Positions 17,232 through 24,994 of a stretch of DNA of 38,758 bases are shown here, in pieces. This DNA comes from an uncultured Kiloniellales bacterium (GTDB lineage Bacteria > Pseudomonadota > Alphaproteobacteria > Kiloniellales > JAKSDN01). The translations under genes were made by a program, and so were the position numbers. How positions within the stretch are numbered: position 1 is the first letter of the stretch; the number at the start of each line of letters is the position of its first letter. A model generated the notes under the pieces. It was not told where the DNA came from. It saw only the letters and a list, made by a program, of their open reading frames with translations, and made no database searches. The DNA lies in the NCBI GenBank assembly GCA_947258885.1, contig CAMYKD010000015.1, forward strand, positions 1 to 38,758, given 5' to 3'.

Positions 17232-17247
17232 GTTACCGTTCGGTGAC
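17232..17247. promoter_or_regulatory. Near-perfect palindrome, operator-like (site 2)
   Basis: GTTACCGTTCGGTGAC matches site 1 in 13 of 16 positions and keeps the GTTACCG and CGGT arms. It starts 94 bp after site 1, close to nine helical turns, so both would face the same side of the DNA. It lies ~92 bp upstream of the -24 element. Confidence 0.6.
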
Positions 17248-17298
17248 GCATTTCCCGCAGATGTTGCCAGCCGCGGCGCGGCGCTTCTGTGTAACCAA

Positions 17299-17312
17299 CT
17301 GTTCCACAACAG
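17299..17312. promoter_or_regulatory. Inverted repeat CTGTT-N4-AACAG beside the -24 element
   Basis: CTGTTCCACAACAG ends 11 bp before the -24 element of the sigma-54 promoter. It shares the TGTTC/AACA core with 17175-17190. A protein bound here would touch the promoter directly. Confidence 0.35.
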
Positions 17313-17323
17313 ATCTCTTTCTC

Positions 17324-17340
17324 TGGCACGAAATATGCTT
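17324..17340 (+). promoter_or_regulatory. Sigma-54 (RpoN) -24/-12 promoter
   Basis: TGGCACG-AAAT-ATGCTT: the -24 element is identical to consensus TGGCACG, the invariant GG (17325-17326) and GC (17337-17338) are separated by exactly 10 bp, and only one base of TTGC differs (ATGC). The predicted start is near 17350, giving a ~195-nt leader before the dodecaheme cytochrome gene. A sigma-54 activator with an intact GAFTGA motif is encoded 10 kb downstream in the same module. Confidence 0.8.
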
Positions 17341-17351
17341 AAGAACAGGTA

Positions 17352-17399
17352 GTGGGGCGGAAGGCTGTCCATCGGCCAGCACCCTTGGGCAGGCCCCAC
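17352..17399 (+). promoter_or_regulatory. Stem-loop in the 5' leader of the cytochrome operon
   Basis: GTGGGGC (17352-17358) pairs with GCCCCAC (17393-17399) and closes a 34-nt internal region that can fold further (GCTG/CAGC). It would sit at the very 5' end of the sigma-54 transcript and could protect the mRNA from decay. I do not recognise a riboswitch class. The wider gap 16999-17545 has no convincing gene. Confidence 0.4.
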
Positions 17400-17545
17400 G
17401 ATCGAGGGATGACAACGGCCAGGGGGTCTCTGAAATCCAATCGCTAGGCGCGGACCAAGTTTCCCCAGAGGAGGCCGGGATCGTGACCCAAGGCCGGACA
17501 AACGGCCAGAAGACCAAACGCTAAACAGGGAAGCGAACACGGGGT

Positions 17546-19078
17546 GTGAAAATTAGCTTTTCTTTCGGTTGGAGTGGACTTGCCATCGCATCGGTCGCCT
17601 TGATCGCGGTCTTGGCGGGTTCGTATGCGGGGGCTGAATACTACACCTCGCGAAGCTCCTTCTGCGGCGGCGTTTGCCACGTCATGGAGGAGCAGTACCA
17701 GGCCTGGAAAAAGTCGGGGCACCATGCGCCGAAGGTCGAAGCGGAGAAGCAGGCCAGCTGTATCGATTGCCACTTCCTTCCCGGCGGGCATGCGTCGTTC
17801 AAGGGAAAGATGGAGGGGATCAGGCATCTCGCCGCGTACCTCTACGACCCTGACTTGCACCTGCCGATCCGCCCCGTGGTCGAGGACGGCGCCTGCCTTC
17901 GGTCGGGTTGCCACGCGATAGAGAAATTCCAGGACGAGGAGGTCGAGTACGGCGAGAAAAGCACCTTCAAGCACAAGGCGCACTTCGAGAAGGAGACCCT
18001 GAAGGGCCAGAAGCTTTTCTGCGACACCTGCCATGTCAAGCATTCGGCGGAAAAGCACTTCGAGACCCCGAAGGGTGTTTGCTTCACCTGCCATTTGAGG
18101 CCGGCGGATCCCCAAGAGGATGCCCCGATCGCCGATCAGCCGAAGCTGGTTCAGGCCAGTCTCGATCCGGGCGCGACGGAAGGCCTCAACAGCAATGGCG
18201 CCAACAACGGCGTCAAATATGGAGCGACCGTCGGTTTCAACGAGGGGGCCAACAAATGCGCCCTCTGCCACAAGATTCCGACCAAGTCCCTGCAACAACA
18301 ACTCTCCGCCGACGACGAGAGCAAGAAACCCATCACCCACGAGACCCTCGAAAAGGCCAAGGTGCCGTGCGAGAGCTGCCATCGGCACCAAGTCGCGGCC
18401 TCGGACCGGATCAAGACGGACGAGTGCCTCAATTGTCACAGTGCCTCAAAGGAGCTGTCTTCGAAGGGCCGCGACGGGAAACTGATGCACGACGAGCACG
18501 TGGCCGGGCGACGGGCCGACTGCGTCGAGTGCCATCAGCCGTCTCAACACGGCGCCAAGAAGGACTATCTGGACGGCGTCCGCACCGCTTGCGCGGAGTG
18601 CCACGACGATCAGCATCGCTTCCAGAACATGCTGCTGGCGGGCGCTAGGGTGAGCGAAAACGTTTCGCCGACCCCCGCCCTCATGGATGCCGTCACGACC
18701 AACTGCGCCGGCTGTCATACCAAGCCCAAACACAGCAAGGGTCAATTGGTGAAGACCGGTTCCGGCGAGACCTGTGTGAAATGCCATACGCCGGAACACG
18801 ACAAGATGCTCGACGACTGGAAGGACGTGCTCGAAAGAGAGGTCGGGTTCGTCAAGGAAACGGAAACCGAAGCCCTCGAGGCGCTGGCCGCGGTGGAGGG
18901 CAAGCTTGATGCCGCGAAGCTGGAAGAGGCCAGCGAGATGATCGCCACGGGCCAGGAGCTTCTGAACATCGTTCAAGTCGGCAACGGCGTCCACAACAAG
19001 AAGTACTCGATCATGATTCTGGATGAAGCGATCACGAACTTCGAAGACACGATCGATTTATTGGACAGCGAGAACTGA
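17546..19078 (+). CDS. Membrane-anchored dodecaheme cytochrome c
   Basis: 510 residues. One N-terminal hydrophobic segment (residues ~8-28) has no clear cleavage site and likely anchors a periplasmic multiheme domain, as in NapC/NrfH-type quinol dehydrogenases. I count 12 heme-binding motifs: one CX3CH (Cys40-His45, CGGVCH, followed by VM), CIDCH, one CX4CH (CLRSGCH), then CDTCH, CFTCH, CALCH, CESCH, CLNCH, CVECH, CAECH, CAGCH and CVKCH. The last ~90 residues are heme-free and helical, with GNGVHNKKYSIMILDEA, reminiscent of the C-terminal helices of NrfA/Hao-like cytochromes. It is the first gene of the sigma-54-controlled operon, 71 bp before the Fe-S subunit. The probable role is to carry electrons between the quinone pool and the Fe-S/Mo enzyme, since no NrfD-like subunit is encoded. 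Start is GTG 17546. Confidence 0.88.
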   Translation: MKISFSFGWSGLAIASVALIAVLAGSYAGAEYYTSRSSFCGGVCHVMEEQYQAWKKSGHHAPKVEAEKQASCIDCHFLPGGHASFKGKMEGIRHLAAYLYDPDLHLPIRPVVEDGACLRSGCHAIEKFQDEEVEYGEKSTFKHKAHFEKETLKGQKLFCDTCHVKHSAEKHFETPKGVCFTCHLRPADPQEDAPIADQPKLVQASLDPGATEGLNSNGANNGVKYGATVGFNEGANKCALCHKIPTKSLQQQLSADDESKKPITHETLEKAKVPCESCHRHQVAASDRIKTDECLNCHSASKELSSKGRDGKLMHDEHVAGRRADCVECHQPSQHGAKKDYLDGVRTACAECHDDQHRFQNMLLAGARVSENVSPTPALMDAVTTNCAGCHTKPKHSKGQLVKTGSGETCVKCHTPEHDKMLDDWKDVLEREVGFVKETETEALEALAAVEGKLDAAKLEEASEMIATGQELLNIVQVGNGVHNKKYSIMILDEAITNFEDTIDLLDSEN

Positions 19079-19149
19079 ATAAAGAGAAAACATTTGCCTT
19101 TTCGATCAACGCACTATCGAGCGCTAGGAAATGAAAGGGAGAATTGGAC

Positions 19150-20007
19150 ATGACTGAAATGACGAAGTCGACGATCGGACGGCGCCAAGTGCTCAAAGGC
19201 GCCGGCGTGGTGGCCGCCGGGACGGCGGCCCTCGCGACGCCGGCCAAGCAGGCCGAGGCGGCCAAGAAGGCGCCGCGGTGGGCCATGGTCATGGACCTGC
19301 GCCGCTGTATCGGCTGCAGTGCCTGCACGGTGGCCTGCAAGGCGGAAAACAACGTCTCTCTCGGCCGGTACAGAACCGTCATCCAGCGCAAGATGATCGG
19401 GACCTTCCCCCATGTGAAGAAGATCAATCTTCCGCTGATGTGCAATCACTGCACGAGCAACAAAGACGACCCGAACTCCGAGGTTCCGCCCTGTGTGAAG
19501 ATCTGCCCGGAGTATCCGGGCGAGCGGCAGACCTACGTAACGCCGGAAGGCAAGAAGATCCGCTATCGCGGCGGGGCGACCTACAGGCGACCCGACGGGT
19601 TGATCCTAATCGACGCCGAAAAATGCATCGGCTGCGGCAAGTGCATCGACGGCTGTCCCTACGGTGTCCGCTCCTTCGACCCCTTCACCAAGGCCGGCAA
19701 GAAGCCCGAGAAGCAGGCCGTGGACAAGTGCGACTTCTGCAAGCACAGGATCGACAACGGTGTCGAGCCAGCCTGTGTCAACACTTGCCTGGGGCGGGCG
19801 CGGATCTTCGGTGATCTCAACGATCCGACGAGCATGGTCTCGCAGCTGGTCGCGGAGCACAATCTCGAAGACAGTGTCCTGCGTCCAGAAGAAAAGACGA
19901 ATCCGCACGTGTTCTACATCGATCCGGACAACCTGCTGAAGACGGCCTACACGAAGCAGCGGGAAAAAGGCAATTTGGAGCACTACGTTGACACGCTGGA
20001 TGGCTAA
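19150..20007 (+). CDS. Tat-exported four-cluster ferredoxin subunit (DmsB/TtrB/PsrB type)
   Basis: A 285-residue electron-transfer subunit. A twin-arginine signal (GRRQVLKGAGVVAAG) ends near residue 35. Four Cys groups follow, as in DmsB/TtrB/NrfC: CIGCSACTVACKAEN, CNHC with a later CVKICPE after a 14-residue insert, CIGCGKCIDGCPYGVRSF, and CDFCKHRIDNG with CVNTC. All sixteen ligand positions for four [4Fe-4S] clusters appear present. It should pass electrons between the molybdopterin subunit and the anchored cytochrome in the periplasm. ATG 19150 is chosen because AGGGAG sits 8 nt upstream; the TTG at 19144 is too close. The next gene, the catalytic subunit, starts 31 bp after its stop. Confidence 0.92.
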   Translation: MTEMTKSTIGRRQVLKGAGVVAAGTAALATPAKQAEAAKKAPRWAMVMDLRRCIGCSACTVACKAENNVSLGRYRTVIQRKMIGTFPHVKKINLPLMCNHCTSNKDDPNSEVPPCVKICPEYPGERQTYVTPEGKKIRYRGGATYRRPDGLILIDAEKCIGCGKCIDGCPYGVRSFDPFTKAGKKPEKQAVDKCDFCKHRIDNGVEPACVNTCLGRARIFGDLNDPTSMVSQLVAEHNLEDSVLRPEEKTNPHVFYIDPDNLLKTAYTKQREKGNLEHYVDTLDG

Positions 20008-20038
20008 GGCCCCATCAGGACATAGGAGGACATTCGAA

Positions 20039-22579
20039 ATGAAGAGCCTTAACAGACGTAACTTCATGAGCCTGTCTGCGGCCAGTGGTGCTGTCCTCGC
20101 GGCCGGGGCCGTCGATAGCCGGCCCGCTTTGGCAGGAAGCGTCACCTTCGCCAAGGGGGGTAAGGATTTCTCGCCCATCACGGGCAAGGAAAGGACAGCG
20201 ATCCCGACCGCCTGTTGGCAATGCGTGACCCGCGATGCCATGATCGGATTCGTCGAGGACGGACGCCTCGTCAAGCTCGAGGGGCATCCCGATTCGATCC
20301 GGACCAACGGCGTGATCTGCGCCAAGGGCCAGGCGGGCGTCAACCAGGTCTACTTCCCGGACCGCATCCTCTATCCCTTGCGGCGAGTCGGCAAGCGCGG
20401 CGAGCACAAGTGGAAGAGGGTCAGCTGGGACGAGGCCCTGGATGAGATCGCGGGGCGCTTGAAACCGCTCCTCGATGCCGGCACGCCCGAGAAGTTCATG
20501 TACCAGTACGGTCGCAACAAGGCCAGCCAGGCGAAAGTCAGCTACGACTTCCTGCACGCCTTCGGGACCAAGACCATCGGCAACCACACGTCCATCTGCG
20601 AAGGCGGCAAGTGGACCAGCCAGGAGCTCATGTGGGGCGGCCACTACGACAACTGGGACTTCGACAAGACCGACTTCGTGCTGATCTTCGGTAGCAACCT
20701 ACTGAACACCCATACCAATCACATTCCGGTCTCTCAGAAGCTCATCGAGGCCCATGTGGGCCGCAAAGTGCCGGTCTATGCGTTCGACGTGCGGCTGACC
20801 AACACCGCGGCCCATGCCGACGAGTGGATTCCCATCAATGTCGGCAAGGACGGCCTGGTGGCGTTGGCCATGGTGAACGTCATCATGAACGAGGGTCTCT
20901 ACCGGAAGGACCTCTTCAAGTTCATGAAGGTCACTGCGGACCGCAAGGCTTCGGTGGACGACAAGATCGCCGCCGTCAAGGAACGGGTGGCCAAGTTCAC
21001 GCCGGAGTTCGCCGAGAAGGAGAGCATGGTGCCGGCCGACAAGATCCGCGATTTGGCCCGGGGGTTCGCCAAGGCGAAATCGGGTGTCGTGGTCAGCTAT
21101 CGCGGCACCATCGCACACCAGAACGGCGCCGATCAGGAACGGGCCATGATGCTGCTGGCGGCCGTCACCGGCAACGTCAACAGCCCCGGCGGTCGCTGCC
21201 AGGGGGTCGGTGCGGGTTGGAAGGCTCCGTCGTCCAAGGTCGGTCAGAAGACCGGCGGCAAGCTCCGTGGTCTGGACGTCAACGACGGCTTTCCCGGCCA
21301 GGTGGCCTACCCGACTCACCACGTCAGCAACCAAGTGCTGAAGATGATCAAGGACGGCAGCAACGGCCGCCCGGACGTATACATGTGGTCCTGTTACAAC
21401 CCGGTCTACGTCAACGGCGAGGTCAACGAGAACCGCGAGATCATGAAGGACGAGAGCCTGATGCCCTTCCTGGTGAGCGTGAACATCGTCTACGACGAGT
21501 CCTCGTCGCTCGCCGACATCATCCTGCCCGACGTCACATATCTGGAGCGGTGGGACTGGGAGGACATGGTCTCGCCGGTCCAGGTGGCCGAGCATTACTT
21601 CCGCCAACCCCTCATCAAGCCTCTCGGCGAATCGCGGGATATCGCCGACATGTGGGTCGGTTTGGCGAAACGGCTTGGCATCGAGCTGGCCTGGAAGGAC
21701 AAGAAGGACTTCGTTCGCCAGTCCTGCGAGATGACCCCGGGCGTGAAGGAGGCCGGTGGCTTCGAGTACATGAAGAAGCACGGAATCTGGCACGACAAGA
21801 ACGCCAGGCCGGACTACCTCGCCTTCGAGACCAAGATCCCGGCCTCCGCCCTCCAGGCGGATGGCGTGATCTTCGACGAGGCCTCCGGCGTCTACTGGAA
21901 CTGGCACAAGTCCAAGGCCAAGAACGAGGCCGAGGCCAAGTCGGTCGGCTACCAGAACACGCCGAGTTCCTACAAGGGCTACGTGGGCCAAGAGGTCGAC
22001 GGCGAGGTCTATCGCGGCTTCAAGCCGGACAAGGTCAACAAGTCCGGTTTCCTCGAGTTCTACTCCGAGCTCATGAAGGCCAAGGGGATGCCGGTCTTCC
22101 CGACCTATACGCCGATCCCCGAGCACGCGGTCATGGCCAAGGACGAGCTCCATCTCACCACCTACAAGGTTGCCGTGCATACGCACTCGCGGACGTCTCA
22201 CTGCAAATGGTTGTCCGAGATCTATCACGACAATCCGGGATGGATGAATCCGAAGACCGCGGCAGAGCGCGGACTCAAGGACGGTGACGAGATCCGGGTG
22301 CACAACAAGCTCGGCGAGATCACCACGAACGTCCACGTGACCGAGGGAATCATCCCTGGCGTCATCGCCATTTCCTACCATGTGGGTCGCGAACATTCGG
22401 GCCGTTACGGCTCGGGCAATCGGTCCCCGATTCCGGGTGTCGCCGACGATCCGGATTTCAAGAACAAGTGGTGGGACAAGCACGGGGTTCATCCGAATAC
22501 CATCATTGCCAGCTCGCCGGATCAGATCAGCGGCCAGCAGAGGTGGATGGATAGCGTGGTGCGAGTCGAGAAGGCCTGA
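20039..22579 (+). CDS. Periplasmic molybdopterin oxidoreductase, DMSO reductase family, catalytic subunit
   Basis: 846 residues. The Tat signal is LNRRNFMSL with a hydrophobic core to about residue 33. The N-terminal cluster segment is CWQCVTRD...ICAKG: Cys59, Cys62 and Cys94 are in register for the FS0 [4Fe-4S] cluster, but the third position is Asp66 instead of Cys. Cys187 in GNHTSICEGGKW is at the place of the Mo/W ligand in PsrA/ArrA-type enzymes. Further family motifs are VSWDEALDEIAGRL, NLLNTHTNHIP, VVSYRGTIAHQNG, ADIILPDVTYLERWDWE and the C-terminal molybdopterin-dinucleotide domain (GDEIRVHNKLGEI). It sits with its Fe-S partner, a multiheme cytochrome and a TorD-like chaperone. The reaction is unknown: reduction or oxidation of an oxyanion (sulfur, selenium, arsenic) is plausible. 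AGGAGG precedes the ATG. Confidence 0.92.
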   Translation: MKSLNRRNFMSLSAASGAVLAAGAVDSRPALAGSVTFAKGGKDFSPITGKERTAIPTACWQCVTRDAMIGFVEDGRLVKLEGHPDSIRTNGVICAKGQAGVNQVYFPDRILYPLRRVGKRGEHKWKRVSWDEALDEIAGRLKPLLDAGTPEKFMYQYGRNKASQAKVSYDFLHAFGTKTIGNHTSICEGGKWTSQELMWGGHYDNWDFDKTDFVLIFGSNLLNTHTNHIPVSQKLIEAHVGRKVPVYAFDVRLTNTAAHADEWIPINVGKDGLVALAMVNVIMNEGLYRKDLFKFMKVTADRKASVDDKIAAVKERVAKFTPEFAEKESMVPADKIRDLARGFAKAKSGVVVSYRGTIAHQNGADQERAMMLLAAVTGNVNSPGGRCQGVGAGWKAPSSKVGQKTGGKLRGLDVNDGFPGQVAYPTHHVSNQVLKMIKDGSNGRPDVYMWSCYNPVYVNGEVNENREIMKDESLMPFLVSVNIVYDESSSLADIILPDVTYLERWDWEDMVSPVQVAEHYFRQPLIKPLGESRDIADMWVGLAKRLGIELAWKDKKDFVRQSCEMTPGVKEAGGFEYMKKHGIWHDKNARPDYLAFETKIPASALQADGVIFDEASGVYWNWHKSKAKNEAEAKSVGYQNTPSSYKGYVGQEVDGEVYRGFKPDKVNKSGFLEFYSELMKAKGMPVFPTYTPIPEHAVMAKDELHLTTYKVAVHTHSRTSHCKWLSEIYHDNPGWMNPKTAAERGLKDGDEIRVHNKLGEITTNVHVTEGIIPGVIAISYHVGREHSGRYGSGNRSPIPGVADDPDFKNKWWDKHGVHPNTIIASSPDQISGQQRWMDSVVRVEKA

Positions 22580-22615
22580 GCCAAGAGGGAAAACCACACG
22601 AAAGGAGGATGAAGC

Positions 22616-23299
22616 ATGGCAAACGCCCGGAAGGACATGGCTGAGACGGCTTCTTCACGGAGCCACGTGTACGGCCTCCTGGCCGCGATCTTCCGGGCCG
22701 AGCCCTCCGCCGCATTTCTGGCACAGATGAAGTCATCCGAGTTCTCGAATGTTCTCAAGTCGCTGGACATCTCACTGGGCGACGACTTCCAAGACACTCC
22801 CTGTGACCAACTTGCCGAGGGCCTGGCCGTTGAATTTACGAGATTGTTCATCGGACCGGGCCCTCACATTTCCCCCCACGAATCCATGAACATCGAATTC
22901 GAGAACCCGATGGAGGCGACCCTGTGGGGCCCGCAAACCGTAAAGGTGAAGAAGTTCATCGAGGCCGCCGGACTGGAATACGGCGACTCTTTCGACGGCA
23001 TGCCCGACCACGTGAGCGCCGAGCTGGAGTTCATGCAGCGGCTTGCCACGAAGGAAGCGGAAGCTTGGGAAGAGCCGAACGAGGAGTTCGCCACGAACAT
23101 CCTGAAAATCGAGGAGCGGTTTCTCGACGAACATCTTTCCCGCTGGATCTCTCGATTTTGCGACAAGGTCATCGCGACCTCCGAGGGTCCCTTCTACCGG
23201 GAATTCGCGGAAGTAACGAAAGGCTTCCTCGAATACGAGGGCGAGAGCCTGCAAGCCTTCAACGCGAGTGCAGGCAACGGAAAAGGTGATTCCGGTTGA
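22616..23299 (+). CDS. TorD/DmsD family molybdoenzyme chaperone
   Basis: A 227-residue, cytosolic all-helical protein. Typical of the TorD/NarJ family are SRSHVYGLLAAIFRAEPS at the N-terminus, EFTRLFIGPGPHISPHESM near residue 74 (the family's E(Y/F)..LF.GP....P.ES motif), and GMPDHVSAELEFMQRL (the family's PDH...EL.FM) in the middle. Such proteins bind the Tat signal of the Mo subunit and hold it for cofactor insertion before export. It lies 36 bp after the catalytic subunit with a near-perfect AAGGAGG ribosome site, so it is co-transcribed and most likely dedicated to it. Confidence 0.93.
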   Translation: MANARKDMAETASSRSHVYGLLAAIFRAEPSAAFLAQMKSSEFSNVLKSLDISLGDDFQDTPCDQLAEGLAVEFTRLFIGPGPHISPHESMNIEFENPMEATLWGPQTVKVKKFIEAAGLEYGDSFDGMPDHVSAELEFMQRLATKEAEAWEEPNEEFATNILKIEERFLDEHLSRWISRFCDKVIATSEGPFYREFAEVTKGFLEYEGESLQAFNASAGNGKGDSG

Positions 23300-23345
23300 C
23301 CGAGGTCGAGAGGCCTCTGCGCGCATGTAACCTGGGAGATGTCAG

Positions 23346-23981
23346 ATGAAACCATCGCTATGGCTTGCACTCCTCTTCTCGGCGATCCTGGTGACCACGG
23401 GCACATACGCGCAGGATGAACCGAACCCCTTGATAGGAAGCCATCTTTATCGCTCCTACTGCTTCGTCTGCCATGGGGTGGACGGCGGGAGCGGCGGGCC
23501 CATTGCAAGAAACCTCAACCTTGAACCGGCCGATCTTTCCTCCGAGCGATACCAGAAGACAAAAGTAGAGAACCTGGCCACGCTGATCGGGGGCTACCGC
23601 AGGCGGGAAGAGTCGGGCATGCCGAACTGGAGCATGGTGCTGACCCGGGCGGACCTGCTCGATATCGCGGCATACATTACCGTCATGACCCAGAAAGATC
23701 TCAGGTTCAGAGGGGACACGCGACGCGGACGGGCTATTTTCAAAAGGGCCTGTGCAGCTTGCCATGGCACGATTGGCGAGGGAAAAGGCCTTCTTGCACA
23801 CCAGATTGGCGTCTCCATGATGGATTTCACGAAATCCGAAAATATGAAGAAGCTAAGCGATGAGGATCTTATAGTCTTCGTCCGGGACGGTAGCGGAGAT
23901 TACATGCCGTCTTGGAAAGGGATCCTCAGCGACAGCGAAATTGCCGATGTCGCCTCCTACGTCCGCATGTTGGCGAGATAG
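23346..23981 (+). CDS. Periplasmic diheme cytochrome c
   Basis: 211 residues with a Sec signal peptide (residues 1-22, ending TYA-QD). There are two class I cytochrome c domains: heme 1 CFVCH (Cys39-His43), with Met92 in SGMPNW as likely axial ligand; heme 2 CAACH (Cys136-His140), with Met187 in DYMPSWKG. The tandem design resembles cytochrome c4-like or c-type electron shuttles. It is encoded 46 bp after the chaperone gene, in the same operon. It may accept electrons from, or donate them to, the Mo/Fe-S/12-heme complex on the way to a terminal oxidase or reductase. The GGGAG ribosome site is 9 nt before the ATG. Confidence 0.9.
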   Translation: MKPSLWLALLFSAILVTTGTYAQDEPNPLIGSHLYRSYCFVCHGVDGGSGGPIARNLNLEPADLSSERYQKTKVENLATLIGGYRRREESGMPNWSMVLTRADLLDIAAYITVMTQKDLRFRGDTRRGRAIFKRACAACHGTIGEGKGLLAHQIGVSMMDFTKSENMKKLSDEDLIVFVRDGSGDYMPSWKGILSDSEIADVASYVRMLAR

Positions 23982-24073
23982 CGACACCTGGGCTTGTTTG
24001 GGGAGTCGGGCGGTCTTGTTGCGTTGACGCCCGTGTGAGGTAGAATCCTCGTCCCTAGGGAGAACGGGCGGCC

Positions 24074-24493
24074 ATGCGCCAAAGCAACCAGCGGTGCCTA
24101 GCGGTGACGGCGCAGTGTCTCGGCGCCGCCCTGTTGGTCGCGCTGCTCTCCTTCTGCTCCCCCGCGGCGCAGACCATCGCGCCGGAGGACCTCGCGGACT
24201 ATCTCGAAAAGGGCAAGGCCGGAAAGACCTTCAACCTGGTTGATCTGCGTCCGGACGAGGCCTTTTCCGACCTGCACCTGCCGGGTGCGATCAACATCCC
24301 ATACGAACGCCTGGCCGCGGATCGACTGCTTTTTCTCGATGGTCTGCCGGTCATTTTCTACGACGAGGCCGAACTCGACGTCGGCCGTCTGAAGAAAGCG
24401 GTCGGCGCAAGGCTGCCTCGAAACGTGGTGGTTCTCGAAGGAGGCTTCCGCGGTTGGCTGGCGGCCCGTCTCCCGGTCACCGGGGGCACATAG
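24074..24493 (+). CDS. Exported rhodanese-like protein without the catalytic cysteine
   Basis: 139 residues. An N-terminal hydrophobic stretch (residues ~15-32, ending CSPAAQ) is a signal peptide, possibly of a lipoprotein although LSFC is a poor lipobox. The rest is a single rhodanese domain: FNLVDLRPDEAFSDLHLPGAINIPYERL matches the strand-helix region with DLR and H(L)PGAINIP, and VVVLEGGFRGWLAARLPV is the usual C-terminal GG...W. The active-site loop, normally a C....R loop after V(I/V)(F/Y)Y, reads VIFYDEAELDVGR, so the sulfur-accepting Cys is missing. Persulfide transfer is therefore unlikely; a binding or regulatory role is more plausible. It is 92 bp after the diheme cytochrome. Confidence 0.82.
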   Translation: MRQSNQRCLAVTAQCLGAALLVALLSFCSPAAQTIAPEDLADYLEKGKAGKTFNLVDLRPDEAFSDLHLPGAINIPYERLAADRLLFLDGLPVIFYDEAELDVGRLKKAVGARLPRNVVVLEGGFRGWLAARLPVTGGT

Positions 24494-24686
24494 CCGGCGT
24501 CCCGAGCCTCGAACCAGCAGCTGAACACCGCCGGAAAGCGAGTCTGGCCCGACACCGGGACAGGAACGGCTGCGGACCCTGTGGGCAAACCTTCTTCCCG
24601 GAAGAAAATGCGGATACGAATTGCTTCCTGTGCCAGAATGACTGGGGGGATCGGAGAGGAATGGTCGGCGATACTGGAGGAAAAAG

Positions 24687-24950
24687 ATGCGGGTGGTGGT
24701 CGTGGTCACCGCGTTGCTGGTTGTCATCGCGGGCGCCTGGTGGTGGGCCAGCGTTCCGCGCACACCCAAGGAGCTTTACGAAGCGCGGTGCTCGGCCTGC
24801 CATGCGCTTGCCGACCTCTCGCGGCGCCGGCCCGAGGAGATGGTCGCGATCATCGATACCATGCGCCATCGCAATGGCGCGGCCTCGGTGATCGGCGAGA
24901 CGGAGGCGCAGGAAATCATCGGGTACTTGAAAAGCTTGAAAGACCCCTGA
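24687..24950 (+). CDS. Small membrane-anchored monoheme cytochrome c
   Basis: 87 residues. Residues 3-21 are strongly hydrophobic and form an uncleaved anchor or signal. One heme motif, CSACH (Cys35-His39), is followed by the short helix typical of minimal class I cytochromes (AQEIIGYLKSLKDP). It resembles the small heme domains that dock to larger electron-transfer complexes. TGGAGG, 9 nt before the ATG, is a strong ribosome site. The 193-bp gap after the rhodanese gene carries no other gene. It closes the structural part of the module; the sensor genes begin 327 bp downstream. Confidence 0.85.
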   Translation: MRVVVVVTALLVVIAGAWWWASVPRTPKELYEARCSACHALADLSRRRPEEMVAIIDTMRHRNGAASVIGETEAQEIIGYLKSLKDP

Positions 24951-24994
24951 GCGCTCGAGCCCGCGGATCTATCCGCCCCGCAACGAATGAGGTT

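Noticed and set aside
17243-17524. A 93-codon open frame covering the sigma-54 promoter and leader
   Set aside because: It overlaps the -24/-12 element, has no ribosome site, and its sequence does not look like a protein.
20039-22579. Calling the Mo enzyme ArxA or ArrA because of the AioXSR-like regulators
   Set aside because: The sequence around the cluster and Mo ligand does not let me place it in that clade; the Asp66 substitution and the cytochrome partner argue for caution.
24009-24022. A GG-N10-GC pair (GGGC...TTGC) upstream of the rhodanese-like gene as another sigma-54 promoter
   Set aside because: The -24 side matches poorly and such pairs occur by chance in GC-rich DNA.
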